Of a stretch of DNA of 64,000 nucleotides, positions 1 to 8,619 are shown in pieces. Each line of letters starts with the position of its first letter. The first letter of the stretch is position 1. The translations under genes and the position numbers were made by a program. Source of the stretch: Bog-532 sp036495425 (GTDB lineage: Bacteria > Actinomycetota > Actinomycetes > Streptosporangiales > Streptosporangiaceae); assembly GCA_036495425.1 (NCBI GenBank), contig DASXMW010000161.1, positions 1-64,000 on the forward strand, written 5' to 3'. Below the pieces are notes generated by a model. That model was not told where the DNA came from, did not search any database, and saw only the letters and a list, made by a program, of their open reading frames with translations.

Positions 1-229
1 GATCTCGGCGGATGTCAGTAGACGAGCGGAACCGGTCAGCCCAGGCCATGGACGGTGCCGGACACCTGGTGCGGATTTTGCAAGCAGAGGGTCACCAGCA
101 ACGGGGAGGTGTCCGTGCCCTCCGCGTGCCCGAACGGGACGGAAACCAGAGACATCGAGCTGTATCCATAGACCGAGCAAGGTGGCTCTGGCCAGCAAAG
201 AGCCACATGGCGAGAGCCCATAAAACGAC
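1..229. other. Unassigned left edge, no gene recognised
   Basis: I see no convincing coding region here on either strand. A short inverted repeat (GGCTCT at 184-189 with AGAGCC at 199-204) could be a weak terminator. The stretch ends at a 3' tRNA-like fragment, so it may be the edge of an integrated element lying mainly to the left of the window. That last point is inference. Confidence 0.4.
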
Positions 230-271
230 CTCCTAAGCGGTAGGTCGAAGGTTCGGATCCTTCTCGGGGCG
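230..271 (+). tRNA. Truncated tRNA-Arg(CCU)-like 3' fragment, possible attachment site
   Basis: The fragment starts in an anticodon-loop-like CTCCTAA (230-236). A perfect T-arm follows: stem GAAGG 247-251, loop TTCGGAT 252-258, stem CCTTC 259-263. A 7-base acceptor strand TCGGGGC (264-270) and a discriminator G come next. No D-arm or 5' acceptor strand matches upstream, the anticodon stem does not pair well, and T-loop position 58 is G instead of A. It is therefore not a working tRNA. A 3' tRNA piece beginning at the anticodon loop is the usual scar of tyrosine-integrase elements, and the intact tRNA would lie to the left. The att-site reading is inference. Confidence 0.45.
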
Positions 272-313
272 CTGTGTGATCTCTCAAGAGATGGCGGACA
301 CTGCGGACCTTCG

Positions 314-628
314 TCAGGTTCGCGGTGTTTTCTTTGCGGGGCCGGGTGGGCGGCCGGTGGGCTGGTAGTCGCGGGCGGGATCTAGGACCAGTTCGCGGAT
401 GAGCTGGCCGGTGGTGGCGTTGAGCACGCGGGGCCGTTGAGGCAATGGCACGCTGCGCCCTGATAACCGCGCTGGTGTTTCGGCATCGTCTGGACCCGAT
501 CCTGGGTCGGTCGTCGCTACTGGCAACCGGGCGGTCATGCGGCCGGTCACGACAACCCTGCCACTCCGGGCAACCGTCTTGTACGACCGCCGCGACAGCG
601 TCAGAGCGGCTATACATCTGCTGTTTGG
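314..628 (-). pseudogene. Decayed IS481-like transposase, C-terminal remnant
   Basis: The minus frame ends in residues like RELVLDPARDYQP followed by a Gly-Pro-Lys-rich tail. This resembles the C-terminal end of IS481-type (DDE, rve) transposases of actinomycetes. Upstream residues of the same open frame do not show the catalytic DDE core, and there is no start with a ribosome site, so only the tail survives. No terminal inverted repeats are visible. It sits between the tRNA-like fragment and the fucose cluster, supporting past mobile-element activity at this boundary. The family call rests on remembered C-terminal similarity. Confidence 0.5.
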
Positions 629-639
629 TCATCGAGATG

Positions 640-800
640 TAACCTGTTTCTGGCCAAATTATAGATCAGGTATTCGAATAGCTCTTTCATAGTGCGAATT
701 TATGGTTTTTAAATTATTCGGCCCTGCCTCTAGCAGTCTATGGTTGGAGTCTTTACATTAGATGTATCCAAGGTCCCCAACGATGCGGGCGGAGGTACGC
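640..800. promoter_or_regulatory. AT-rich leader region of the fucose cluster
   Basis: This stretch is strikingly AT-rich for the window, especially about 650-720, and probably contains the promoter of the first fucosidase gene. An 8-bp palindrome ATTCGAAT occurs near 672-679. A ribosome site GGAGGT (791-796) precedes the TTG start at 802 by five bases. No -35/-10 pair can be assigned with confidence. The FadR-type regulator at 10772 is a plausible ligand-responsive repressor for it, but no shared operator was identified. Confidence 0.4.
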
Positions 801-801
801 C

Positions 802-2094
802 TTGCAGCAGGAGAATGCAAGCAGTGACCGTGTGCAGCGGCTGCGGTGGATGCGAGAAGCCCGGTTCGGGTTGTTCGTCCACTGGGGGCTGTACTCGGTG
901 GCTGCCCGGCACGAGTGGGTGAAGCAGCGGGAACGGCTGGACGACGCCGCATACCAGCGCTACTTCGAGCACTTCGACCCGGACTGCTACGACCCCCGCC
1001 GATGGGCGAGACTCGCCCGCCAGGCCGGGATGGAGTATGCGGTCCTGACCACTAAGCACCATGACGGGTTCTGCCTGTGGGACTCAGCTCTCACTGACTT
1101 CAAGGCGACCAACACTCCGGCCGGACGCGACCTGGTCCGGCCATGGGTGGAAGCTTTCCGGGCCGAGGGGCTGCGGGTGGGTTTCTACCATTCGCTGCTT
1201 GACTGGCACCATCCGGCGTTCCCGATAGATGGCCTGCACCCTCAGCGTGACGACGAAGAGGCCAAGACCGCCGCGAAGGACCGTGACATCGCCCGCTACG
1301 CGGACTATCTGCACGGCCAGGTCCGGGAACTGCTCACCGGCTACGGCCAGGTGGACTACCTGTTCTTCGACTTCTCCTATCCCGGACGGACCTGGGGCGG
1401 GAAGGGCCGGGACGACTGGCGCTCGCAGGAACTACTGGATCTGGTCTACTCCCTGCAGCCCGATGTGGTGGTCAATGACCGCCTGGACCTGGACGGCGAT
1501 GTGGTGACGCCCGAGCAGTACCAGCCGGCCGGCCCGATGGCCGGTGGCGGACGGCTGTGGGAGGCATGCCAGACCCTCAACGGCAGCTGGGGATACGACC
1601 GGGACAACCTGGACTGGAAAACCTCCGGCCAGCTCATCCGCATGCTGGTCGATGGCGTCGCCAAGGACGGCAACCTGCTGCTCAACGTGGGCCCCACCGC
1701 CCGCGGGGAGTTCGAGCCCCGAGCGGTCGAGATCCTGGATGCCATCGGCGCCTGGACCGGCCCGAACGCCCGCTCCATCTACGGCGCCGGGCCCGCAAGC
1801 TACAGCCCGCCGGCCGACTGTCGCTATACCCGGCGCGGCGACCGGCTGTACCTTCACCTGTTCGCCTGGCCTTTCCGGCACGTCCACCTGCCCGGCCTGG
1901 CCGGGAAAGTGACCTTCGCGCAGTTCCTCCACGACGGGTCGGAGGTCGCCATCGAGGTCATCGACCCGGCCCAGCAGGCGCAGAACACCACCATGGCGGC
2001 CCTCGGCACCGATGTGCTCACCCTCAACCTGCCGGTCCGCCAGCCCGATGTCGACGTTCCCGTCATCGAGCTGTTCCTGACCCCCGGACAGTAA
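802..2094 (+). CDS. GH29 alpha-L-fucosidase (first copy)
   Basis: This enzyme hydrolyses terminal alpha-L-fucosyl residues by the retaining mechanism. The 430-residue protein has the GH29 features in order: RFGLFVHWG near residue 21, KHHDGF at 85-90, and the nucleophile segment VDYLFFDF with Asp190, then the LLLNVGP stretch. There is no signal peptide, so it should act on imported fucosides in the cytoplasm. The TTG start is chosen because GGAGGT (791-796) lies five bases upstream and no ATG fits. It is the first gene of the plus-strand fucose cluster. A second, clearly diverged GH29 gene lies at 7000, suggesting different linkage preferences (inference). Confidence 0.93.
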   Translation: MQQENASSDRVQRLRWMREARFGLFVHWGLYSVAARHEWVKQRERLDDAAYQRYFEHFDPDCYDPRRWARLARQAGMEYAVLTTKHHDGFCLWDSALTDFKATNTPAGRDLVRPWVEAFRAEGLRVGFYHSLLDWHHPAFPIDGLHPQRDDEEAKTAAKDRDIARYADYLHGQVRELLTGYGQVDYLFFDFSYPGRTWGGKGRDDWRSQELLDLVYSLQPDVVVNDRLDLDGDVVTPEQYQPAGPMAGGGRLWEACQTLNGSWGYDRDNLDWKTSGQLIRMLVDGVAKDGNLLLNVGPTARGEFEPRAVEILDAIGAWTGPNARSIYGAGPASYSPPADCRYTRRGDRLYLHLFAWPFRHVHLPGLAGKVTFAQFLHDGSEVAIEVIDPAQQAQNTTMAALGTDVLTLNLPVRQPDVDVPVIELFLTPGQ

Positions 2095-2257
2095 ACAAGC
2101 ACGTCCACCAGCACGCGGCGCGCCGACGGCCGTGCGTGCCTCGCCTCCCGCTGGATAGGGACGGCGGTCCCATCCGCGGGGACTTCACGAACTCAGCCAT
2201 ACCCGAGACAACTCGCGCGGCGGCAAAACGCGGCCCTGATGAAGGGAGACAACGGCA

Positions 2258-3586
2258 ATGATGAGAAAGGCAACCGGCAAGAGACCCCGCAGCGTGCGCT
2301 ACGCGCTCGGCGCCGTTGCGGCAGCGGCAGCGGTGCTGGTGGCCGCCTGCAGTTCGGGCGGTTCGGGCGGTTCGAGTTCGGGCCCTTCCGGTACCGTCAG
2401 CTGGTCCTTCTGGGTGGGCAGCCCGGGCGAGGCCGCGGTCTGGAAGCACAACGCCGACCTGGTCTCGAAGACCTACCCGAACCTCAACGTGTCGCTGACC
2501 ACCACCAGCTTCACCAATTACTGGACCAAGCTGCCGATCGAGGCATCGACGCACTCGATGTCCTGCATCGCCGGGCTGCAGTACGGCTACGTCGGGTCGG
2601 TGGGCAACCTGTTCATGCCGCTGAATTCCCTGATCAAGAAGTACAAGTACAGCCTGTCGCCCTTCGAGTCGACCATGATCAAGGAACTGTCCTCCCACGG
2701 CAACCTGCTCGCCCTGCCGTACGACTTCGGACCCGTCGTCGTCACCTACAACAAGGCCCTGTTCAAGGCCAAGGGTGTGCCAGACCCCCAGCCCGGCTGG
2801 ACGTGGGCGCAGTTCGTCCAGGACGCCAAGAAGCTGACCGGTGGCGGTGACTACGGGTACCTGCCGGTCACCCTCGGGGGGACCTCCCTTTCCCTTGAGC
2901 TGGCCTACGACCTCAGCGGCGCTCCGGACGCCTACGTCCAGAACGGTACGTTCAACGTCACCAACCCGGCCTTCGTGAAGGGCATCCAGGACCAGGCCGA
3001 GCTGGCCTACAAGGACCACGTCACCCCGCCCTACTCCACGGCGCCCGGCTGGTCCAGTCAGCAGTTCGACACCTGCAAGATCGGAATGGAAGTCAACGGC
3101 CCGTGGGACCTGATTGACATCAAGGGCCAGTCCAGTTTCCCCGTGGGCTGGGTCGAGTTCCCGGCCGGACCCGACGGGGTGCACTCGTACAACGAGGGCT
3201 CCGGTTTCGGCATCACCAAGGACTGCAAGACCCCCGATGCCGCCTTCAAGGCACTGACCGTACTGGTCAACCAGGAGGCTCTGACCTACGCCGGCAGCCA
3301 GGGCCGGGCGTTCCCGGCGCGACTGGCCGCTGACTCCTCGTGGGGCAACTTCGCCGGGGCCGACACCGAGGCCGCGATAACGACGGCGCTGAAGAAGGCA
3401 GAGCCACAGGAGGTCACGACCAACTGGGCGCAATTCCAGACCGCGCTGTCGAAGGACACACCACTGGTCCTGTCCGGTCAGATCAGCGCCAAAAAATACG
3501 CCCAGGAAGTGGCGGCGGCCTCCGGCGGCGGCAAGGGCGTGTCTCCGGGTGACCTGAGCTCGATCCTTCCGGGCAGCGGCGGATAA
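2258..3586 (+). CDS. ABC transporter sugar-binding lipoprotein
   Basis: This is an extracellular solute-binding protein (family 1, oligosaccharide type) that should deliver fucose or fucosides to the permeases encoded next. The 442-residue protein has a basic N-terminus, a hydrophobic stretch and a lipobox ending LVAAC with the lipidated Cys31. A Gly/Ser linker and the WSFW-type start of the mature binding domain follow. AAGGGAGA (2242-2249) precedes the ATG. The gap to the permease gene is only three bases, indicating one transcript. Substrate identity is inferred from the neighbouring fucosidase and fuconate genes. Confidence 0.92.
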   Translation: MMRKATGKRPRSVRYALGAVAAAAAVLVAACSSGGSGGSSSGPSGTVSWSFWVGSPGEAAVWKHNADLVSKTYPNLNVSLTTTSFTNYWTKLPIEASTHSMSCIAGLQYGYVGSVGNLFMPLNSLIKKYKYSLSPFESTMIKELSSHGNLLALPYDFGPVVVTYNKALFKAKGVPDPQPGWTWAQFVQDAKKLTGGGDYGYLPVTLGGTSLSLELAYDLSGAPDAYVQNGTFNVTNPAFVKGIQDQAELAYKDHVTPPYSTAPGWSSQQFDTCKIGMEVNGPWDLIDIKGQSSFPVGWVEFPAGPDGVHSYNEGSGFGITKDCKTPDAAFKALTVLVNQEALTYAGSQGRAFPARLAADSSWGNFAGADTEAAITTALKKAEPQEVTTNWAQFQTALSKDTPLVLSGQISAKKYAQEVAAASGGGKGVSPGDLSSILPGSGG

Positions 3587-3589
3587 GGC

Positions 3590-4558
3590 GTGGCCATGGC
3601 GAGCAGAACTGGTGTGCTCGAGTCCCGGTCGCGAGCTGGCCGTTCTGGCCAGCCCGCGCCGGGGCGCCGCCCGCGGCGGCTGAACCGCGACACCCGCACC
3701 GCGGCTGGGTTCCTGTCGTTCAACCTGACCGGCTTCACGGTGTTCACGTTGATCCCGATGGCCCTGGCCATCTACGTGTCCTTCTTCAACTGGCCCCTGC
3801 AGGGCGGGCGGACCCGGTTCGTCGGGCTCCACAACTACGGCAACGTCCTCAGCAGCTACGGCTTCTGGCGGATCGTGCTCAACGTCCTGTACTTCGTCGG
3901 CGCCTATGTGCCCCTCAACCTGATCGTGTCCCTGACGCTGGCGGCGCTCCTCGGCCCGCGCATGCGGGCCGTCAAGGGCAAGGCGTTCCTGCGGATCGTC
4001 TTCTTCCTGCCCGTGGTGACCCCGCTCGTGGCCAGTTCGCTGCTGTGGGCCCTGATCTACAACCAGAACGGCATCTTCAACACGGTGCTGGGCTGGGTCG
4101 GCCTCGGCCCCGTTCCGTGGCTGAGCTCCAGCAACTGGTCGATGCCCTCGATCATCATCATGTCGTTGTGGCTGGGCTTCGGCTACAACATGATCCTCTT
4201 CGTGGCCGGCATGACCAACATTCCCGACACCATGTACGACGCCGCCGCGATCGACGGTGCCGGGCCGATCCGCCAGTTCTTCAAGATCACCTTGCCGTTG
4301 CTGTCGCCCCTGATCTTCTTCGGGACCCTGATGACGCTGATCACCTCATTCCAGGTGTTCACCCAGGCCTACATCTTGACCAACGGCGGTCCCGGTAATT
4401 CATCGACCACCCTCGTCCTGCAGCTTTATGACGACGCATTCCAGTACTTCCGCCTGGGTGACGGATCGGCGATCGCCGTCCTGCTGGCCTTCATGATTCT
4501 CGTCGTCACCGGGCTGATGTTCATGCTTCAGCGAAGGCTGGTGCACTATGAGCACTGA
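3590..4558 (+). CDS. Sugar ABC transporter permease, MalF/UgpA type
   Basis: This is one of the two membrane subunits of the importer. The 322-residue protein has a basic N-terminal tail, about six membrane spans, and a binding-protein-dependent permease EAA-type loop (TMYDAAAIDGAGPIRQFF) that docks the ATPase. The GTG at 3590 is used; the ATG at 3596 in the same frame is an equally reasonable start. It lies three bases after the binding-protein gene and overlaps the next permease by 11 bases. No nucleotide-binding subunit gene is present in the window, so a shared ATPase such as an MsiK-type protein is presumably used (family knowledge). Confidence 0.92.
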   Translation: MAMASRTGVLESRSRAGRSGQPAPGRRPRRLNRDTRTAAGFLSFNLTGFTVFTLIPMALAIYVSFFNWPLQGGRTRFVGLHNYGNVLSSYGFWRIVLNVLYFVGAYVPLNLIVSLTLAALLGPRMRAVKGKAFLRIVFFLPVVTPLVASSLLWALIYNQNGIFNTVLGWVGLGPVPWLSSSNWSMPSIIIMSLWLGFGYNMILFVAGMTNIPDTMYDAAAIDGAGPIRQFFKITLPLLSPLIFFGTLMTLITSFQVFTQAYILTNGGPGNSSTTLVLQLYDDAFQYFRLGDGSAIAVLLAFMILVVTGLMFMLQRRLVHYEH

Positions 4559-5444
4559 TTCTGTCCGGATGGCCGTCCCCCGTGAGCGGACGGCCAGGCG
4601 GACCGCGAGGTCGCGCCGGCGGGTCACCCGGTCCATCCGGCGGGTGGTGCTGAACGTCATCATCTGGGCGGCGGCCTTCGTGTGCCTGTTCCCGTTCCTG
4701 TGGATGCTGTCCACCGCGCTGAAGCCCGAGGCCAACGCCATCACCAGCAATTTCTTCGTCGGGTACAGCTGGAACTGGGGCAACTTCAAGCAGGCCTGGG
4801 ACTTCTTCCCGTTCGGGCGGTTCCTGATCAACAGCCTCATCATGTCCATTGGCGACGTCCTCGTCGTCCTGGTCGCCTCGACCACCGCGGGGTATGCCTT
4901 CGCGCGCCTGAAGTTCCCCGGCCGGGACAAACTGTTCAGTCTCTACGTGGCCACGCTGCTCATTCCCGCCAGCGCCACGCTGGTCCCGTTGTTCCTGATT
5001 TCCAAATCACTGCACATTTACAACACCTACCTCGGGCTCATTTTCCCGCTCGCATTCACCGCGTTCGGGACCTTCTTGATGCGGCAGTTCTTCCGGACCA
5101 CCCCTGAGGAACTGCGCGAGGCCGCGCGCCTGGACGGCGCGTCCGAACTGTGGGTCTTCCTGCGCGTCATGCTCCCGCTCGTCCGGGCCGGCGTCGCCGT
5201 CCTGGCCGTCTTCACGTTCATCGCCATGTGGGGTGAGTTCCTGTGGCCGCTGGTAGCGACCCAGAACGAGAACCTCTACACCCTCAACCTGGGGCTCAGC
5301 GAACTCCAGGGCCAGTACGGCTCGTACTGGAGCTACATGATGGCGGGGGCGGCAATAGCGATCGTGCCCACGATCGTCCTGGTCATCGCGCTCCAGAAGT
5401 ACCTCGTCAAGGGGCTGGCCTTCGGTGCGTTCGGGGGCCGGTGA
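4548..5444 (+). CDS. Sugar ABC transporter permease, MalG/UgpE type
   Basis: This is the second membrane subunit of the importer. The 298-residue protein has an Arg-rich N-terminal tail, about six membrane spans and the EAA loop EELREAARLDGASELWVF. Its ATG lies inside the end of the preceding permease gene (11-base overlap), a typical sign of translational coupling. A 215-base gap follows before the fuconate dehydratase gene, so transport and catabolic genes may also have separate initiation. Confidence 0.92.
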   Translation: MSTDSVRMAVPRERTARRTARSRRRVTRSIRRVVLNVIIWAAAFVCLFPFLWMLSTALKPEANAITSNFFVGYSWNWGNFKQAWDFFPFGRFLINSLIMSIGDVLVVLVASTTAGYAFARLKFPGRDKLFSLYVATLLIPASATLVPLFLISKSLHIYNTYLGLIFPLAFTAFGTFLMRQFFRTTPEELREAARLDGASELWVFLRVMLPLVRAGVAVLAVFTFIAMWGEFLWPLVATQNENLYTLNLGLSELQGQYGSYWSYMMAGAAIAIVPTIVLVIALQKYLVKGLAFGAFGGR

Positions 5445-5659
5445 CCAACATGTACCGGGCAACTCACCACCTTTTATTCACAACACCGATGAGCCGCGCC
5501 TCGTTCAATGACGAACGGTGGTTCGTCGGAAGGTCAGCTGAGCCGCGGTAACGGCGGCTGATCGCAACCGGGAACGACCAGCTGACCCTGCGGGCCCCCA
5601 CCCGTCTGACGCTCGGCAGCGCCGGCCAGAGGCCTCATGGAGCGAGAAAAGGAACAACC
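5445..5659 (+). other. Intercistronic spacer with small hairpin
   Basis: No gene is visible in this 215-base spacer between the permease and dehydratase genes. It contains a perfect hairpin, GACGAAC (5510-5516), loop GGTG, GTTCGTC (5521-5527). There is no T-run after it, so it could be an mRNA-stability or processing element or a site that separates expression of the two halves. AAGGAAC shortly before 5660 serves as the next ribosome site. Confidence 0.4.
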
Positions 5660-7003
5660 ATGCCCGTGATCACGTCCTCCCGCGTGCTCGATCTGAGGTT
5701 CCCCACCTCGGCCACGATGGATGGCTCGGACGCGATGAACCCGGACGGGGACTACTCGGCCGCCTACGTCATCCTCGGCACCAACACGCCAGGCCTCTGC
5801 GGGTATGGACTGACCTTCACGATCGGCCGTGGCAACGATATCTGCGTCCTGATCGCCGAGAGGTTCGCGGCCAAGCTGGTCGGAAGCGATGTCGCCAGCC
5901 TGTCCAACGGCGGCATGGCGCGGTTCTATCGTGAGCTCGTCAACGACTCGCAGTGGCGCTGGCTCGGCCCCGAAAAGGGTGCGGTCCAGATGTCCATCGC
6001 CGCAGTGCTCAACGCCACCTGGGACCTGATGGCCCGCTACGCCGGGATGCCGGTCTGGCAGCTGCTGTCGACGATGTCGCCGCGAGCGCTGGTCGGTGCG
6101 TGCGACTTCCGCTACCTCAGCGACGCGATCACCCCGGATGAGGCCGTGGCCATGCTTGAGGCACTCGCGCCCACCCGCGCCGACCGCATCGCAAAGCTGA
6201 AACGCACCGGCTACCCGGCCTACAGCACGTCACCGGGCTGGCTGGGCTATCCCGACGAGAAGATGCGGCGTCTGGTCCGGGAGGCAGCCGCCGGTGGATT
6301 CCGGGATGTGAAGCTCAAGGTCGGTGCCCGGCTGGAGGACGACATCCGCCGCTTGGGCATCGCCCGCGAAGAGCTCGGCCCCGACCGCGGTCTGATGATC
6401 GACTGCAATCAGGTGTGGGAGGTCGACCAGGCCATTTCATGGGTGCGTGAACTCGCCCGGTTCCATCCCCGCTGGATCGAAGAGCCGACCAGTCCGGACG
6501 ACATCGCCGGTCATCGCAAGATCCGGGAAGCCCTGGCCGGTACCGGCGTCGGAGTCGCCACTGGTGAGCATGCCCACAACCGCATCATGTTCAAGCAGCT
6601 GCTTCAAGGCGGCGCTATCGACTACTGCCAGGTCGACAGCTGCCGGGTGGCCAGCATCAACGAAATCGTCCCGATCCTGCTGATGGCCGCCAAATTTGGC
6701 GTGCCGGTTTGCCCGCACGCGGGCGGGTTCGGCCTTTGCGAGTACGTCCAGCACCTGTCGATCTTCGACTACGTCTGCGTCAGCGCCTCTTTGGAGAACC
6801 GGATGATCGAGTACGTCGACCACCTGCACGAGCACTTCGTCGACCCGGTCGTGATCAGCGATGGTGCCTACCAGGTTCCGGCGAAACCCGGGTACAGCAT
6901 CGAGGTCCTCCCGACCACGATGTCGCAGTACCGCTATCCAGACGGCGAGTTCTGGGCCGGGAACAAGCAGACGTCCGCCTCATCCGCGGGACTTGCCCGA
7001 TGA
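5660..7003 (+). CDS. fucD: L-fuconate dehydratase (enolase superfamily)
   Basis: It dehydrates L-fuconate to 2-keto-3-deoxy-L-fuconate (EC 4.2.1.68), a Mg-dependent reaction of the mandelate racemase subgroup. The 447-residue protein carries the full catalytic set in order: KLK with Lys218 and Lys220, metal ligands Asp248, Glu274 (WIEEPTSPDD) and Glu303 (GEHAHNR), and the His353 base in CPHAGG. The spacing matches the characterised Xanthomonas FucD closely, including the C-terminal HLHEHFVDPV and YPDGEFW stretches. The next gene starts inside its stop codon (ATGA). With the dehydrogenase and lactonase downstream, this fixes the pathway as non-phosphorylative L-fucose oxidation. Confidence 0.95.
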   Translation: MPVITSSRVLDLRFPTSATMDGSDAMNPDGDYSAAYVILGTNTPGLCGYGLTFTIGRGNDICVLIAERFAAKLVGSDVASLSNGGMARFYRELVNDSQWRWLGPEKGAVQMSIAAVLNATWDLMARYAGMPVWQLLSTMSPRALVGACDFRYLSDAITPDEAVAMLEALAPTRADRIAKLKRTGYPAYSTSPGWLGYPDEKMRRLVREAAAGGFRDVKLKVGARLEDDIRRLGIAREELGPDRGLMIDCNQVWEVDQAISWVRELARFHPRWIEEPTSPDDIAGHRKIREALAGTGVGVATGEHAHNRIMFKQLLQGGAIDYCQVDSCRVASINEIVPILLMAAKFGVPVCPHAGGFGLCEYVQHLSIFDYVCVSASLENRMIEYVDHLHEHFVDPVVISDGAYQVPAKPGYSIEVLPTTMSQYRYPDGEFWAGNKQTSASSAGLAR

Positions 7004-8541
7004 GCGGCCTCACCGGCCGGATGGCTTTCCCGGTGCCTCTCGACCCGCAGGCCGTTGCCGGCCGGCGCCGCCAGATCCTCCAGAAGGCTGATGAGACCAT
7101 CGACCGCGGCCCGTTCGCTCCGACGTGGGAGTCCTTGTCGCATTACCGGGTGCCGGAGTGGTACACCGAGGCGAAGTTCGGGATCTTCATGCACTGGCTC
7201 GCGGCGTCGGTCCCGGCTTACGGCAATGAGTGGTACCCGCGGACGATGTACCTCGATGGCACCCCTGAGTACCGCCACCATCGGCAGACCTACGGTGAGC
7301 AGGCCAGCGCTGGTTTTAAGGACTTCCTGCCCCAGTTCACCGCGGCCAATTTCGACGCCGCCGACTTGATGGCCCTCATCCGCCGGAGCGGGGCCCGTTA
7401 TGTCATGCCGGTCGCTGAGCATCATGACGGCTTCCACCTCGGGCAGACCGACCTTTCCCGGTGGAGTGCCGCCCGCGTCGGACCCACCCGAGACCTGCTC
7501 GGCGAGCTCAAGGCGGCCGCCACCGCCGAGGGCCTGCATTTCGGGCTGTCCAGTCATCGGGCCGAGCACTGGTGGTTCTTCAACGGTGGCACCAGGTTCG
7601 ACAGCGACGTGAAAGATCCCCGATGGGCGGACCTTTATGGACCGGCCGCACCCAGAAATACTCAACCCGACAAGGCGTTTCTCGACGACTGGCTGGCCCG
7701 CGCCGTCGAACTGGTCGAGCGCTACGACCCCGAGCTCGTGTGGTTCGACTGGTGGATAGAAGAACCAGCATTCGAGCCCTACCGGCGCAAGTTCGCGGCC
7801 TACTTCTACGATCACGCCGCCGCGGCCGGGCACGGGGCCGTGATCAATTACAAATGGGAAGCGTTCGAGCCCGGGACAGCGGTTTACGACATCGAGCGCG
7901 GCGGCACCCGGGGCATCGCCCCACTGCCTTTCCAGAACGACAGCTCAACCTCCCGGATTGGCTGGGCCTACCTCACCGAGAACGAGTACAAAGCCGCCGA
8001 CGAGATCGTCATCGACCTGGCCGACGCCGTCAGCAAGAACGGCGTGCTGCTCCTCAACATCGGCCCACGCCCGGACGGCACCATTGATCCAGCCGAACGC
8101 CGGTTGCTGGAAGAAATCGGCGACTGGATGTCGATCAACGGCGAGGCGATCTACGGCACACGGCCGTGGCTCGTTCCCGGCGAAGGCCCGACCATCCCTC
8201 CCGCCGGGTCGTTCACCGACACCGCTCCTCCGGCGTTTACCCCGGAGGACATCCGCTTCACCACCCGCAACGACACCCTCTACGCCACGGTGCTGAGTCT
8301 CCCGCGGGACGCTGTCGAGGTGAGGATCCGCTCGCTGGCCACCACGCTGCGCCTGTTCGACGGCGATATCGCCGCGGTCCACCTCCTCGGTGTCGACGAG
8401 CAACTCCAGTTCGGCTGCGGTATCGACGGGCTGACCGTGTCATTGCCGGCGCGGCCGAGCACGTCAGCGGTCGGCGTGCTGCGCATCGACCTGCTGCCAG
8501 CGGGGCCACCGCAACGGGCCGAACCGGCCATCGTCGACTGA
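7000..8541 (+). CDS. GH29 alpha-L-fucosidase (second copy)
   Basis: A second intracellular fucosidase of 513 residues, without a signal peptide. GH29 landmarks are KFGIFMHW near residue 59, EHHDGF at 140-145, and the nucleophile segment ELVWFDWW with Asp250, then LLLNIGPRPDG. An open frame extends further upstream, but the ATG at 7000 overlaps the dehydratase stop as ATGA and gives the family's normal N-terminus. The sequence differs much from the copy at 802 (longer insert between the HHDG motif and nucleophile), so it is not a recent duplication. It likely trims a different fucosylated substrate (inference). Confidence 0.93.
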   Translation: MSGLTGRMAFPVPLDPQAVAGRRRQILQKADETIDRGPFAPTWESLSHYRVPEWYTEAKFGIFMHWLAASVPAYGNEWYPRTMYLDGTPEYRHHRQTYGEQASAGFKDFLPQFTAANFDAADLMALIRRSGARYVMPVAEHHDGFHLGQTDLSRWSAARVGPTRDLLGELKAAATAEGLHFGLSSHRAEHWWFFNGGTRFDSDVKDPRWADLYGPAAPRNTQPDKAFLDDWLARAVELVERYDPELVWFDWWIEEPAFEPYRRKFAAYFYDHAAAAGHGAVINYKWEAFEPGTAVYDIERGGTRGIAPLPFQNDSSTSRIGWAYLTENEYKAADEIVIDLADAVSKNGVLLLNIGPRPDGTIDPAERRLLEEIGDWMSINGEAIYGTRPWLVPGEGPTIPPAGSFTDTAPPAFTPEDIRFTTRNDTLYATVLSLPRDAVEVRIRSLATTLRLFDGDIAAVHLLGVDEQLQFGCGIDGLTVSLPARPSTSAVGVLRIDLLPAGPPQRAEPAIVD

Positions 8542-8586
8542 CCAGCACTCCCGACCCGCGCAATCCACGCACCAGGAAAGGCTCCC

Positions 8587-8619
8587 ATGTTCCAGGCCAT
8601 GTACCGGGTCTTCCGGTGA
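8587..8619 (+). CDS. Ten-codon leader minigene overlapping next start
   Basis: ATG at 8587 opens a 10-residue peptide MFQAMYRVFR. AGGAAAGG (8574-8581) lies five bases before it, a better ribosome site than anything in front of the dehydrogenase gene. Its TGA (8617-8619) overlaps a GTG (8616-8618) that is in frame with the aldo/keto reductase. This layout is what translational coupling through a minigene looks like. The peptide could also be an accident of an otherwise good ribosome site; it resembles no family I know. Confidence 0.4.
   Translation: MFQAMYRVFR

Noticed and set aside
445..642. Short plus-strand ORF over the transposase relic
   Set aside because: No recognisable family and no ribosome site. 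The minus-strand frame carries the IS481-like end.
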